A DNA stretch of 64,000 nt from B1Sed10-231 sp046483385 (GCA_046483385.1 JAWODG010000194.1:5983-69982), one strand, 5' to 3'; positions 35,768 through 44,911 are shown, counted from the first letter of the stretch. Program-made: numbers and translations. The notes: a model not told the origin generated them from the letters alone.

Positions 35768-36619
35768 TTACTGGATGGCCTCCCTGACTTCCTCTATCTC
35801 GCCCAGGTTGAAAACCGGCCCGTCCTGGCAGACGTAGATGCCGTTGACCTGGCAGTGGCCGCATTTCCCGAGCCCGCATTTCATCCGCCGTTCCAGCGAG
35901 ACGTAGATGTCGTCGGCCGTCATCCCCATCTCGTACAGGTCCCAGATGACGAACTTGTACATCACGGGCGGGCCGCAGATGATGGCGACCGTGTTGTCGG
36001 GGTCGATCTCGACCTTCGGCAGCAGCGTGGTGATGACCCCCACGTTGCCGGTCCAGTTCTCGTCGCCCTTGTCCACGGTTTCCAGGAAATCCACGTCGTC
36101 CTGCTCGTCCCACCGGGCCAGTTCGTCGGTAAAAAGGCGCTCTGCCGGGGACTTGCAGCCGAACAGGATCTTCACGTCTCCATAGTCGTCCCGGTTGTGC
36201 AGCACGTAATGGATGGCGGAGCGGACCGGCACCAGTCCGATGCCGCCGCAGACGAACATGATGTCTTTGCCTTTCAGCCCGTCGTCCACGGGAAAGTGCG
36301 TGCCGTAGGGGCCGCGAATACCCACCTTGTCGCCCGCTTCCAGCCCGTGGATACCGGAGGTGACGTTGCCCACGCGGCGGACCACCATCTCGAAAGACCC
36401 GTTCCTGGTGGGGGAGGATGAGATGGAGAAGGGCGCCTCTCCGTAGGCGGGCAGGGAGAGTTCGACGAACTGCCCCGGCATGTGGCCGAGCTCAGCCCCG
36501 GAGTCCAGCTTGAACTCCAGGAACTGCTCCAACTCGGTCATCGACTCGGACTTCAGCACGGTAGCCGGTTGGGGCAGGTAGAGGTCTTTGTCGCTTGAGG
36601 AACCACACGAGCAACTCAT
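35768..36619 (-). CDS. hydG: Hydrogenase diaphorase (gamma) subunit, FAD/NAD(P)-binding
   Basis: About 283 residues of the ferredoxin-NADP reductase fold. FAD binding is seen in APFSISSSPT and NVTSGIHGLEAGDKVGIRGPYG. Nucleotide binding is seen in MFVCGGIGLVPVRSAI and AIICGPPVMYKFV. A C-terminal 2Fe-2S motif CGLGKCGHCQVNGIYVC follows. It links the hydrogenase to NADP(H). The start at 36619 is chosen because its ATG overlaps the upstream stop (TGATG); an upstream in-frame extension to 36949 lies inside the beta subunit gene and is rejected. Confidence 0.95.
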   Translation of the reverse strand: MSCSCGSSSDKDLYLPQPATVLKSESMTELEQFLEFKLDSGAELGHMPGQFVELSLPAYGEAPFSISSSPTRNGSFEMVVRRVGNVTSGIHGLEAGDKVGIRGPYGTHFPVDDGLKGKDIMFVCGGIGLVPVRSAIHYVLHNRDDYGDVKILFGCKSPAERLFTDELARWDEQDDVDFLETVDKGDENWTGNVGVITTLLPKVEIDPDNTVAIICGPPVMYKFVIWDLYEMGMTADDIYVSLERRMKCGLGKCGHCQVNGIYVCQDGPVFNLGEIEEVREAIQ

Positions 36620-37641
36620 CACTCGTCCTCCAGAAGGCGGTTGTAGACAGTGACGGGATTGGCGATGTTGGCCACGCAGGCCGAGATGCACCGGCCGCAG
36701 CCGACGCAGGCGCACTCGCCGATCATCTCGGGCACGTACTTGCCCTTGCGGTAGTAGCGATGGCGGAAGCGTTCCGTCCGCTCGGCGCGGAAGTTGTGCC
36801 CCCCGGCCACGGTGGCGAAGGAGGCCAGCATGCAGCCGTCCCAGGCGCGCTTCCGTTCGCCGCTCTCCAGGTCCCACTCCACGTCGTCCTGCACGTCGAA
36901 GCAATAGCAGGTGGGGCAGCAGAGGTTGCAGGAGCCGCAGGAGAAGCACAGCTCCGCCTGCTCTTCCCAGACCGGGTGGTCGTAATTCTCTTCCAGCAGC
37001 TCCGGCAGGTCGCCGGGGAACATCTTCAGCTCGTGCTGCCGCAACAGCCGGTTGTTGGCGTGCCAGACCTCACGTCGCGCCTGCAGGTCCTTCTCGCCGG
37101 CTTCCTGAGAGTCTTCCAGCAGTTCGAGAAGCTTCTCACCCTTCTCGGTCTGGCAGTCGGCCAGGTAGTGGTCGCCGATCTTGGTCAGCAGGATATCGAA
37201 GCCTTCCTTGACGTTGGCGGTGCCCATGCAGCCGGCGAAGCAGTTCTCCGAGCAGTTCTGCACGTCGCAGGCGACTATGGTGGCCTGCTCCCAACGCGCC
37301 ATGTAGTGCTGGTCGTAGTTGTCGCGGGACCAGATCTCGGCCATCTGGTTCAGCGCCACCATGTCGTAGGGATGGACGCCGAACAGCACGAACGGTTCGT
37401 CGTCCACGACGCTCTCGTACTCGTTGCCGCGGTAGCGGATGAGAGTCTCGGTGGGGGGTTGGAAGAAGGCCTTTGGCGGAGTGTAGGCGACGTCGTAGTC
37501 GAGCCGCAGGTCGTCCGCCTCCGACAGGGGAGCGAAGGCAAACTTATCGTCCTTGGCCTGGATGCCGATAACGCGGTTTTCCGCGATAATGCGGTCCACC
37601 CAGGCATTCAGGGATGCAGTGCTGAGCTTCCTAATGCCCAT
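36619..37641 (-). CDS. hydB: Hydrogenase 4Fe-4S (beta) subunit
   Basis: A 340-residue protein with two ferredoxin-type cluster motifs, CFSCGSCNLCCPTC (about 230-243) and CACVGCGRCISAC (about 312-324), plus an earlier CDVQNCSENCFAGC. This is the beta subunit of group 3b enzymes and relays electrons to the gamma subunit. It is the first gene of the operon hydB-hydG-hydD-hydA-protease-hypA-hypB. AAGGAG lies eight bases before the ATG, with a TTGACA/TACCAT promoter about 100 bases upstream. Confidence 0.94.
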   Translation of the reverse strand: MGIRKLSTASLNAWVDRIIAENRVIGIQAKDDKFAFAPLSEADDLRLDYDVAYTPPKAFFQPPTETLIRYRGNEYESVVDDEPFVLFGVHPYDMVALNQMAEIWSRDNYDQHYMARWEQATIVACDVQNCSENCFAGCMGTANVKEGFDILLTKIGDHYLADCQTEKGEKLLELLEDSQEAGEKDLQARREVWHANNRLLRQHELKMFPGDLPELLEENYDHPVWEEQAELCFSCGSCNLCCPTCYCFDVQDDVEWDLESGERKRAWDGCMLASFATVAGGHNFRAERTERFRHRYYRKGKYVPEMIGECACVGCGRCISACVANIANPVTVYNRLLEDE

Positions 37642-37744
37642 ACGGCGCTCCTTCTGACATCAGCAGTCGCGGGAAACGGTGCTGTTGGCTGCGCGATGAG
37701 TCGACCGAGGAGGGCGTCTCAAGCGGCACGCAACGGAAAGAGGT

Positions 37745-37773
37745 ATGGTATGAGGCGCCTTCTCTTGTGTCAA
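37745..37773 (-). promoter_or_regulatory. Predicted promoter of the hydrogenase operon
   Basis: Minus strand TTGACA (37773-37768), 17-base spacer, TACCAT (37750-37745). It lies in the 323-base divergent gap (37642-37964), which otherwise shows only the plus-strand promoter at 37883. Confidence 0.65.
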
Positions 37774-37882
37774 ATGGAGCGGAGCTTACCGGCGCGAAGA
37801 ACGGCCTAAAAATGTATTATTGCTTGCGGGGAAGTCCCCTCGCTCCTTCTCATCCGTCCCGGTGGCCCGTGCGGACGGATGT

Positions 37883-37911
37883 TTGATTCCGCACAAGGGG
37901 CCGGATAGTGT
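37883..37911 (+). promoter_or_regulatory. Possible promoter of the operon divergent from hydB
   Basis: TTGATT (37883-37888), 17-base spacer, TAGTGT (37906-37911). The same -10 sequence occurs before the FAD oxidoreductase gene. Weak consensus match. Confidence 0.35.
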
Positions 37912-37964
37912 AGGAAGTGGGCTTGTTCTGAATCCTTTCGTCCCGCAGATAAGGTCATACAGAT

Positions 37965-38444
37965 ATGGCGAAAGCAATCTTGTTCGCTCCGTCTGATGAA
38001 GTCATTGACAGTTCAATCGGGGCTCGACAGTATGTCCGGCGCTGCGGCAGAAGGCTGGAGCTGGAGCGGCATGGTTACCACGACGCCGCCGATGACCTGA
38101 GCGCCGCCGCGGAGGCGGACTCCGTGGCCGTCCTGACCGGCCTGAGCGCGCTGGAGCTGGAAAGCGGCTACATGGAGATGGAACTGGACACCGTCTTCGA
38201 ACCCCAGGAACTGCTGGGCAAGCTGCGGGACAGCCTGCCGGAGGACTTCCCCATCGTCGCCGTGGTGGACGACGCCTATTCGGACTACATCACGGCCAGC
38301 TACCTGAAGGCCGGGGCGTCGGCGGTGGTGGGCACCAGCGGGGCGCTGTTCGGAGTGGTCACGTCGCGACTGCGCACGTGGACCGACATCCTGCCGTACA
38401 TCAACGCTTACGAGTCCGTGCAACGGGAAAGGAGTCGCCAATGA
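37965..38444 (+). CDS. Unknown protein with a receiver-like C-terminal half
   Basis: A 159-residue soluble protein I do not recognise. The segment FPIVAVVDDAYSDYITASYLKAGASAVV (about 98-125) resembles the beta4-alpha4-beta5 part of response-regulator receivers, but the N-terminal half has no clear phospho-acceptor pocket. It starts after AAGG and ends in an ATGA overlap with the flavoprotein gene, so the two are coupled. Position opposite the hydrogenase operon hints at a redox or regulatory link. No function is assigned. Confidence 0.7.
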   Translation: MAKAILFAPSDEVIDSSIGARQYVRRCGRRLELERHGYHDAADDLSAAAEADSVAVLTGLSALELESGYMEMELDTVFEPQELLGKLRDSLPEDFPIVAVVDDAYSDYITASYLKAGASAVVGTSGALFGVVTSRLRTWTDILPYINAYESVQRERSRQ

Positions 38445-38995
38445 GAGTCCTCATCTTCGCGTCGAGCCCCAACAAGGACGGCCTGACGGCCGAGTGCGCC
38501 CAGGCTGCCCTGAAGGGCATTACAGACGTCGGCCCCGAGGCCGAGATCGTGTGGCTGAACGACCGTGACATCGGCCTGTGCGAGGCGTGCAACCGCGGCT
38601 GGGGCACCTGCCGCGAAGAACACGTCTGCCAGACGCAGGACGGGTTCCAGAGCCTGCACGCGGAGGTGAACGATGCCGACGGTTACGTGCTGGTGAATCC
38701 CGTGTATTTCGGGGAACTTTCCGAGTCGGCAAAGACCTTCTTCGACCGGCTGCGTCGGTGCGAGGCCACGCGGGGGGAGGACTCCGGGCTGGCCGGCAAA
38801 CCGGCGCTGGGTGTGGCGGCGGCCGGTGGCAGCGGTCGCGGCACGGTGAGCTGCCTGGAGCAGATGGAGCGGCTCTTCTCCCATCTCCGATGCAGCATCG
38901 CGGACCTCATCACAGTGACCCAGCGCAGCCGGCCGTACAAACCGGATGCCGTCCGGCGGGCGGCCCGCCGAATGGCTGAATCTATCCAGCAGTGA
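38441..38995 (+). CDS. NAD(P)H-dependent FMN flavoprotein, iron-sulfur flavoprotein type
   Basis: About 184 residues with a flavodoxin-like fold. MRVLIFASSPNKDGLTAECAQAALKG binds the FMN phosphate, and YVLVNPVYFGELSESAKTFFDRL lines the ring. The loop CEACNRGWGTC followed by EEHVC places three or four cysteines where iron-sulfur flavoproteins hold a cluster. Such proteins reduce quinones, disulfides or oxygen species in anaerobes. It is translationally coupled to the upstream unknown gene and lies opposite the hydrogenase operon, so an electron-transfer role is plausible. Confidence 0.85.
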   Translation: MRVLIFASSPNKDGLTAECAQAALKGITDVGPEAEIVWLNDRDIGLCEACNRGWGTCREEHVCQTQDGFQSLHAEVNDADGYVLVNPVYFGELSESAKTFFDRLRRCEATRGEDSGLAGKPALGVAAAGGSGRGTVSCLEQMERLFSHLRCSIADLITVTQRSRPYKPDAVRRAARRMAESIQQ

Positions 38996-39017
38996 GGGAC
39001 CATAAGGAGGGGGACGC

Positions 39018-39221
39018 TTGAGCAACGAAAGGGAAGCTGAGCAGGAAATCCGGAAGGCGCGAATCGGGGAAGAGTTCCGCATCTGCCCCGAGTGCGGCTA
39101 CGAGAGGGGTTTCCACAACATGTTCCGGCCGTCGGAAAACGACGGCGTGTTGAACTGGTACTTCATCTGTCCGAACTGCGGGACCCGGTTCGACGTCGGC
39201 CTGACCGTGACCCGGGGTTGA
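39018..39221 (+). CDS. Small zinc-ribbon protein
   Basis: 67 residues with two CxxC pairs, CPECGY (about 23-28) and CPNCGT (about 51-56), spaced as in a single zinc ribbon of rubredoxin-like size. The TTG start is supported by a very strong ribosome site, AAGGAGGGGG, eight bases upstream. Last gene of the three-gene operon opposite hydB. Partner and role are unknown; a metal or nucleic-acid binding adaptor are both possible. Confidence 0.75.
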   Translation: MSNEREAEQEIRKARIGEEFRICPECGYERGFHNMFRPSENDGVLNWYFICPNCGTRFDVGLTVTRG

Positions 39222-39273
39222 GACAGGATCAGGGACGACCCGCGGTGCGTGAGGTCCGCCCGCGTCCCTGTCG

Positions 39274-41460
39274 TCAGTAAGCTATGTGATAGTAGAGCGT
39301 GGCGTATTCCGCCCCGATGGCGAAGCGGGCGCCCTCCGGCTGCTTCTCCACCGGCAGCAGAACGTCCGTTTCCCTGCCGACGTGATCGAGTGCACTCACT
39401 GCCGGAGAGCCCCCGCGTTTCAGGGTTATGACGGCCTGCACCGGCTCAAGGAGGATGGGCGCCTCCCCGACCTCGAGCACCTCCGTCCCGTCCTCGCTGT
39501 AGACCATGCCGGTGTCGCGCGCGCGCGCGAGACAGGTAACCAGGACCGAGCGCGAGTGGGCGATATCCTGCCCGGGTTCCAAGGCCGTGATGAAAAGGCT
39601 CACGAACTCCGTCTCCGGTTCGATGATAGCGTCGCCGAGCGCCACGCGCTTGCCCCCGGCGAAGCCGACGACCGCCTGAGTGCCGGGGGTGTCCACGGTG
39701 AAGTAGCCCCTCCCGCGTGTGTTCCACTGGAGTTGGCCCGTGTTGGCCGTAACGGCCCCCATCTGCTCGTCGCGCCATGAGGCCGCACTGACAAACTCGC
39801 TCTCCTCGGGCTCCTCGCAGAAGCGTATCAGCACCGGTCCGGCGGCCAGCGCCTCTCGCGGCGTGGCGCCGCCGAAGCGCTTAATGTCACCTTCCTGCTC
39901 CACGGTCTCCTCGACGCCGATCCGTCCCTCCCCCAGCGACGAGAAGCTGACTTTGCGAACGGCCACGGGCTCGCCTTCCCGAACGTCGCCGCGATAGACC
40001 ATGCGGGCCAGGGCGGGGTACTGGCCGATCTGGGTGGGCGAGTCCACGTTGTAGACCCACGGCGCCTCGATGGTCGGGGTGAAGTGGTCGTAGTTGGTGG
40101 CGAATGAGTAGGAGGCGTCCCATCCCTGCAGGCCAAGCCCATAAGCGGCCACGATGGGCGGCCCCTCGGCGACCCATTCATTGGGTATCAGGCTCATCCA
40201 TTCCGAGAGGGCGAACGGGCGGCCGTCAACCTGCTGCATGCCCGAGCTCAGCAGTCCGGAACCGGGCCGCTCCACCATGGCCCGCGTGGCCACCTTGCCG
40301 GGCTGCAGCCTGTGGCCGGTGGAGCCGCCGAAGTAGTTGTGGCGGTCGATGATGCCCACCAGGGCGTCCGAGCGCAGGTTCAGCAGGTGGGTGATGCCGG
40401 AGCCGGCCTGCCAGCATGAGCTGACCAGCGGGCCCCGGTAGCCGGTATCGCGGATACACTCGGCGAACCGGGCGTAGAAGCTGTTTTGCGTCTCGTGAAG
40501 GAAAAGAACCTGGTCCAGCAGCCGTGCCCGCTCCGGGTTGTCCTCGGTCAACTTCTCAGGCGCGTAATGCTCGTGGGACGGGGCCGGGTAGACGTCATCT
40601 TCATCCAGTCTCTCGCCGCGTAGCGCGTCCGTTCCCCAGGCTTCCTGCAGCCGGGCATGGCCGCCGTAGCGCAGTCGGAGCCATTCGCAGAACATCTTGC
40701 ACAGCAGGCGCTTATAGGTAGGGCAGTGCTCGACGGCCGCCTCGGTGGCGCCCCAGAAGATGTCGTCCTCGTTCTGCATCTCAACGAAAGCCAGCGCCGG
40801 GTCCTCACCGTAGCGCAGTCCGGTGTAGGGGTTTCGGTGCTCCAGCAACTGCACGACGAGTTGCTGGTGGATCTCCTGAATGTCGCGGGCGAAGTTCACC
40901 AGACCGTGATCTCCCCAACCCTTCGCCTCGTTCCAGGAGGCGATCTCCTCGTAGGCGAGCACGGTGTCGGCCTCTCCCGGCTGGATGCGGTGCCAGAAGA
41001 TGGGCGACCAGCCGTAGTAGATGCCGCGGTCCCTGAGCTGGCGGGCGAAGTAGTCCATCCGGTCCAGCTTCTCCGGGTCCATGGTGATGGAGTCTTCGCC
41101 ACCGATGGCGATGCCGGCCTCACCGGCGTAGGTGAACTTGTGGAACCGGACGCAGTTGACTCCGTACTTGGCCAGCTTGCGGGCCCAGCGCTCGGCCGTC
41201 CGGTTCTCAGAGGCGACGCGGGCGTTGCAGATGTTCGCCCCCCAGAACTTCACCGGCCGGCCGTCCTCGAAGGCGAAGTGCCCGTCGTGAATCTGGACGA
41301 AGCCGTGCCTGCCCGCGGGCGCCTCCAGCCAGGGTCCCGTGTCGATGATACTGGGGCTGAAGTCCTCCTCCGGCTCGAACGCAAACCAGTTCGTCGTATC
41401 GACGGCGGTCAGCAGGATGGCGATGACCGCCGGCAGCATCACAGCCAGCGCGAGTCCCAT
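39274..41460 (-). CDS. Secreted or membrane-anchored clan-A glycoside hydrolase (tandem copy 2)
   Basis: About 728 residues. A hydrophobic N-terminus (GLALAVMLPAVIAILLTAV) acts as signal or anchor. WFAFEPEEDFSPSIID and HDGHFAFEDGRPVKFWG lead into a (beta/alpha)8 barrel with KYGVNCVRFHKF, the acid/base Glu in AFVEMQNEDDIFWG and the probable nucleophile Glu in FALSEWMSLIPNE. A beta-rich C-terminal region follows. It aligns end to end with the neighbour at 41.5-43.7 kb and less closely with the enzyme at 29.6 kb. ATG 41460 follows AAAGGAG. It sits downstream of its paralogue on the same strand. Confidence 0.83.
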   Translation of the reverse strand: MGLALAVMLPAVIAILLTAVDTTNWFAFEPEEDFSPSIIDTGPWLEAPAGRHGFVQIHDGHFAFEDGRPVKFWGANICNARVASENRTAERWARKLAKYGVNCVRFHKFTYAGEAGIAIGGEDSITMDPEKLDRMDYFARQLRDRGIYYGWSPIFWHRIQPGEADTVLAYEEIASWNEAKGWGDHGLVNFARDIQEIHQQLVVQLLEHRNPYTGLRYGEDPALAFVEMQNEDDIFWGATEAAVEHCPTYKRLLCKMFCEWLRLRYGGHARLQEAWGTDALRGERLDEDDVYPAPSHEHYAPEKLTEDNPERARLLDQVLFLHETQNSFYARFAECIRDTGYRGPLVSSCWQAGSGITHLLNLRSDALVGIIDRHNYFGGSTGHRLQPGKVATRAMVERPGSGLLSSGMQQVDGRPFALSEWMSLIPNEWVAEGPPIVAAYGLGLQGWDASYSFATNYDHFTPTIEAPWVYNVDSPTQIGQYPALARMVYRGDVREGEPVAVRKVSFSSLGEGRIGVEETVEQEGDIKRFGGATPREALAAGPVLIRFCEEPEESEFVSAASWRDEQMGAVTANTGQLQWNTRGRGYFTVDTPGTQAVVGFAGGKRVALGDAIIEPETEFVSLFITALEPGQDIAHSRSVLVTCLARARDTGMVYSEDGTEVLEVGEAPILLEPVQAVITLKRGGSPAVSALDHVGRETDVLLPVEKQPEGARFAIGAEYATLYYHIAY

Positions 41461-41529
41461 GGCGTGACTCCTTTCCCCCTTTGCGGGGAGCACCCGACAG
41501 ACGTCCGCTCGCCTTACAGGTCCCCCGAC

Positions 41530-43719
41530 TCAGAAAGCCACCTCATAGTAGATGGTACGGTAGCCGCGTCCGATGTGGAAGGTCGCGTCCCGCTCGTCGG
41601 CAGAGACGCTGGCTCGGACGCCGGTCCGTCGGCCGACGTGGTCCAGCACGTGCACCGTCGGTTGCCCCCGGCCCTTGATGGTTATGGCCGCTTCGACGGG
41701 CTCCAGCATGATCGGCGCTTCCCCGACGTCGACCACTTCCGTTCCACTGCGATTGTACCGCATCCCGGAGTTGCGTGCCCTTGCCACCGCCGTGACCAGC
41801 AGGGACCCGCTCTGCGAGATGGGCTTGTCCCGGTCCAGACTGGTGACGAACAGGCTCTGGAAGGGCGTCCGCGGCTCGATGACGACGTCGCCGAGCTCGA
41901 TACGCTTGCCCCCGGAGAAGCCGACAGCGGCCTGTGTTCCCGGTGTATCCACCGTGAAGTAGCCATGCCCGGCGTAGTCCCACGCGAGCTGGCCGGTGGT
42001 GGAGGTGATACGCTTCGCCTCGCGGTCCCAGTAGCGGCCGAAATCGATCTGCTCGTAAGGTTGCGGCTCCTCGCAGAACCGCACCAGCACCCGGCCGATG
42101 GCCAGTGCCTCGGACGGCGTCTGCCCCTCGAAGGTCTTGACGTCCCCTTCCTGCACGACTTCCTCGGAGAATCCCAGTTCGCCTTCCCGCAGACTGGGGA
42201 TGTGGACCTTGCGGATGGCCGCCGCGGCCCCCTCTTCGACATCTCCCCGGTAGACCATGCGCGCGAGAGCCGGGTACTGGCTCATCTGGGTGGGGGAGTC
42301 GGCGTTGTAAACCCACGGGGCCTGGATGGTGGGCGTGAAGTGGTCGTAGTTCGTGCCGAACGAATAGGAGGCGTCCCATCCCTGCAGCCCCAGCCCGTAA
42401 ACGGCGATGAGGGGCGGGCCCTCGGCAACGCACTGGTTCGGTATCAGGCTCATCCATTCCGACAGCGCGAAGGGGCGGTCTTCCACCTGCTGCATGCCGG
42501 AGCCCAGGAGCCCGCTGCCCGGCTCGGCGACCATGGCGCCGGTCTTGACGTTCCCCTTGCGAAGGCGATGCCCGGTGCCGCCGCCGAAGTAGTTGTGCCG
42601 GTCGATGATACCCACGCGGGCGTCGGAGTGGAGGTTGTAGAAGTGAGAGACGCCGGAGCCGGCCTGCCAGCAGGAGCCGACCAGCGGGCCGCGATAGCCG
42701 GTGGCCCGTATGGCCTGAGTGAACCTGTCGTAGAACTTGTTCTGCGTCTCGTAGAGAAAGCGGGCCGTGTCCAGCAGGCGCTTCCGCTGGTTGGACTTGG
42801 TGCGCAGGCCGTCAGAGCCGTACCACCAGGGGTGGGCGACCGGGTAGATGTTCTCGCGGTCCAGGTGTTCCGTCACGCCCTTCTGGTACTCACCGTTGTC
42901 GAAAGCCTTCTCGCCCCAGGCTTCCGCCAGGGCCTCGTGGCTGCCATACTTGTCCTTCAGCCACCGGCTGAACTGGTTGCAGAACAGCTTCCGGTAGGTG
43001 GGGCAGGCGTCAACGGCGCTCTTGGTACTGCCGAAGAAGATGTCGTCCTCGTTCTGGAACTCGATGAAGGCCAGCGCCGGGTCTTCGGCATAGGTAAGAC
43101 CGGTGTAGGGATTGCGGTGGTTCAGGAGGTTCCGCGTCAACTCGATGTTGAGTTCCTGCAGGTCGGGGGCGAAGTTCACCAGCCCCGTCGTGCTGCGATT
43201 GGCCACCTCATCGTAGGCCAGCAGGCGAGAGCGGTCGGCGGGCGAGACCCGATGACCGTAGATGTGCGACCAGCCGTAGTAGATGCCTCGCTCACGAAGC
43301 TGCGCCACGAAGTAGTCCATCCGGTCCATGAACTCCGGGTCCAGCGCGGTGGACGGGCCGCCCTTCTTGACGGCCTCGCCGAAGTCCGTCCACTTGTGGA
43401 ATCGGATGCAGTTGACGCCGTACTTTGCCAGGCGCCGTGCCCAGCGGTCGGCCGTCTGTCGGTCGGAGCCCGGTCTGGCGTCGCAGATATTCGAGCCCCA
43501 GAACTTGACGGCGGTGCCGTCCTCGAAGACGAACCGGTCCCCTTGTATCTGGACGTATCCGTGCTTGCCGGCCGGCGCGTCCAGCCAGTCGGAGGTGTCG
43601 ATGACGCTGGGGCTGAAGTCTTCGTTCGGTTGAAAGGCGAACCAGTGGGAGGGAACCTGACCAAACGCCGCAGAACACGTCAACACCAACGCAGCAAACA
43701 GGAAGCTCAGTTTCTTCAC
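41530..43719 (-). CDS. Secreted clan-A glycoside hydrolase (tandem copy 1)
   Basis: About 729 residues. Signal peptide KKLSFLFAALVLTCSAAFGQ, then WFAFQPNEDFSPSVIDTSDW as in the tandem partner. The barrel contains VKFWGSNICDARPG, KYGVNCIRFHKW, the acid/base Glu in AFIEFQNEDDIFFG and the nucleophile Glu in FALSEWMSLIPNQ. The GTG at 43719 is chosen because it begins the signal peptide and is preceded by GGGAAAG; the ATG at 43803 would add 28 unlikely residues. Duplication with the downstream gene is evident. Substrate is not determined. Confidence 0.83.
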   Translation of the reverse strand: MKKLSFLFAALVLTCSAAFGQVPSHWFAFQPNEDFSPSVIDTSDWLDAPAGKHGYVQIQGDRFVFEDGTAVKFWGSNICDARPGSDRQTADRWARRLAKYGVNCIRFHKWTDFGEAVKKGGPSTALDPEFMDRMDYFVAQLRERGIYYGWSHIYGHRVSPADRSRLLAYDEVANRSTTGLVNFAPDLQELNIELTRNLLNHRNPYTGLTYAEDPALAFIEFQNEDDIFFGSTKSAVDACPTYRKLFCNQFSRWLKDKYGSHEALAEAWGEKAFDNGEYQKGVTEHLDRENIYPVAHPWWYGSDGLRTKSNQRKRLLDTARFLYETQNKFYDRFTQAIRATGYRGPLVGSCWQAGSGVSHFYNLHSDARVGIIDRHNYFGGGTGHRLRKGNVKTGAMVAEPGSGLLGSGMQQVEDRPFALSEWMSLIPNQCVAEGPPLIAVYGLGLQGWDASYSFGTNYDHFTPTIQAPWVYNADSPTQMSQYPALARMVYRGDVEEGAAAAIRKVHIPSLREGELGFSEEVVQEGDVKTFEGQTPSEALAIGRVLVRFCEEPQPYEQIDFGRYWDREAKRITSTTGQLAWDYAGHGYFTVDTPGTQAAVGFSGGKRIELGDVVIEPRTPFQSLFVTSLDRDKPISQSGSLLVTAVARARNSGMRYNRSGTEVVDVGEAPIMLEPVEAAITIKGRGQPTVHVLDHVGRRTGVRASVSADERDATFHIGRGYRTIYYEVAF

Positions 43720-43834
43720 GACTTTTTCTTTCCCTGAAAGGGACGAAGGAACGCCCGCAAGTATGGGCTGTCGCCGACCGGGCGTCAAGGTCGTGAAGGG
43801 CATCAGGGGGGAAGCACGCGCCGGCGAGCGGCGG

Positions 43835-44911
43835 TCAGGCGGGTACTGTGTCGTTGTACCAGACGTCGATCTGGTAGTCCGTCCGGCTGTAGGGCTTGCC
43901 CACGATGTCGGGCAGCCCGTTGCCGGTCAGGTCTCCGACCTTTGCCTCGTGCGTGGCGATACCCTCCTGTATGAGGACTTCCCGAAAGCTTCCCTCACCC
44001 TCGTTGAGGTAAACGAACATGCGGGGGTCGGGGTTCTTGCCCAGGCCCATCTCCGCGACGAAGATGTCCGGCAGGCCGTTTCCGTTGAAGTCGGCGACGG
44101 CCAGGCTGTGCGGATGGAACAGGTCGTCCCGCAGCACCGTCATGCGCCAGTCGGGCGGGGCGAACCACGCCAGTCGTCCGGGGTCGCTTTCCCCTTCGCA
44201 AAGGACTATCTCGAGCTGCCCGTCGCCGTCCAGATCAAAGGGGATGACGCGCGTCATGACGAAGTCCGGGGCCACGGGTTCCTCCCGCCACGTGCCTCCC
44301 CCTGAGGCCGGATGGAAGATGTAGGGACCGGCAAGGACCTCGTTGCGGCCGTCGCCGTCGACGTCGGCCACGGCGATGCCTTCTATGTTTTCGTAGCCCT
44401 CCGCGATGAGGTGGCAGTAGTCGGGGGGCCACGGGGAGGCGGTGGGGTCGGGCGGGATGTCGTAGTAGGCGACGATCCCGCTGGCCCGCACGGGGAAGAC
44501 CAGTTCGGGTTCGCCGTCCCCGTCAACGTCGCCGAACGTCTGGTCGTGGTAGTTGAGGAACCGGTTCTCGATGACCCGCCGCGTCCACGGGCCGGCGGGG
44601 TCTTCCGGGCATTCAAACCACCAGAGTTCGGTCTCGGGCTGCTGCTGGCCCGCCACTAAGTCCAGTCGGTCGTTGCCCGTGATGTCCGCCACGGCACCGC
44701 CGGCCTCCAGCAGGGGCGCCGCTGCCATGTCGTGACGCTCCCAAGACGGGTTCTCATACCAGAACAGGTTCGCGTCACCGTTGCGGCAGCCGATGACGAC
44801 GTCGTTGCGCCCGTCGCCGTTGACGTCGGCGATCAGAGTGACGTCGTGCAGACAGCCCGGCGGCTCGGCGTCGATCAGCTCGTGGCGAAACTCCAGCCTC
44901 CCGTCCGGCAT
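43835..44911 (-). CDS. FG-GAP/VCBS-repeat beta-propeller protein without signal peptide
   Basis: A 358-residue protein built from repeats of the form DVNGDGRNDVVIG, DVDGDGEPELVFP, DVDGDGRNEVLAG, DLDGDGQLEIVL, DFNGNGLPDIFVA and DLTGNGLPDIVG. Each holds the calcium-binding DxDGDGxxD loop of integrin-like propellers. These proteins are usually secreted, yet the N-terminus here (MPDGRLEFRHELIDAEPPG) has no signal peptide, and GGAGAG just before the ATG supports this start. It lies between the glycosidases and the GyrI-like gene on the same strand. It may act in carbohydrate recognition. Confidence 0.85.
   Translation of the reverse strand: MPDGRLEFRHELIDAEPPGCLHDVTLIADVNGDGRNDVVIGCRNGDANLFWYENPSWERHDMAAAPLLEAGGAVADITGNDRLDLVAGQQQPETELWWFECPEDPAGPWTRRVIENRFLNYHDQTFGDVDGDGEPELVFPVRASGIVAYYDIPPDPTASPWPPDYCHLIAEGYENIEGIAVADVDGDGRNEVLAGPYIFHPASGGGTWREEPVAPDFVMTRVIPFDLDGDGQLEIVLCEGESDPGRLAWFAPPDWRMTVLRDDLFHPHSLAVADFNGNGLPDIFVAEMGLGKNPDPRMFVYLNEGEGSFREVLIQEGIATHEAKVGDLTGNGLPDIVGKPYSRTDYQIDVWYNDTVPA

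Noticed and set aside
40657..43737. A 1026-codon open frame on the plus strand opposite the two glycosidases
   Set aside because: It is antisense to two genes with clear catalytic motifs and signal peptides; its translation has the low-complexity look of GC-rich shadow frames and no ribosome site.
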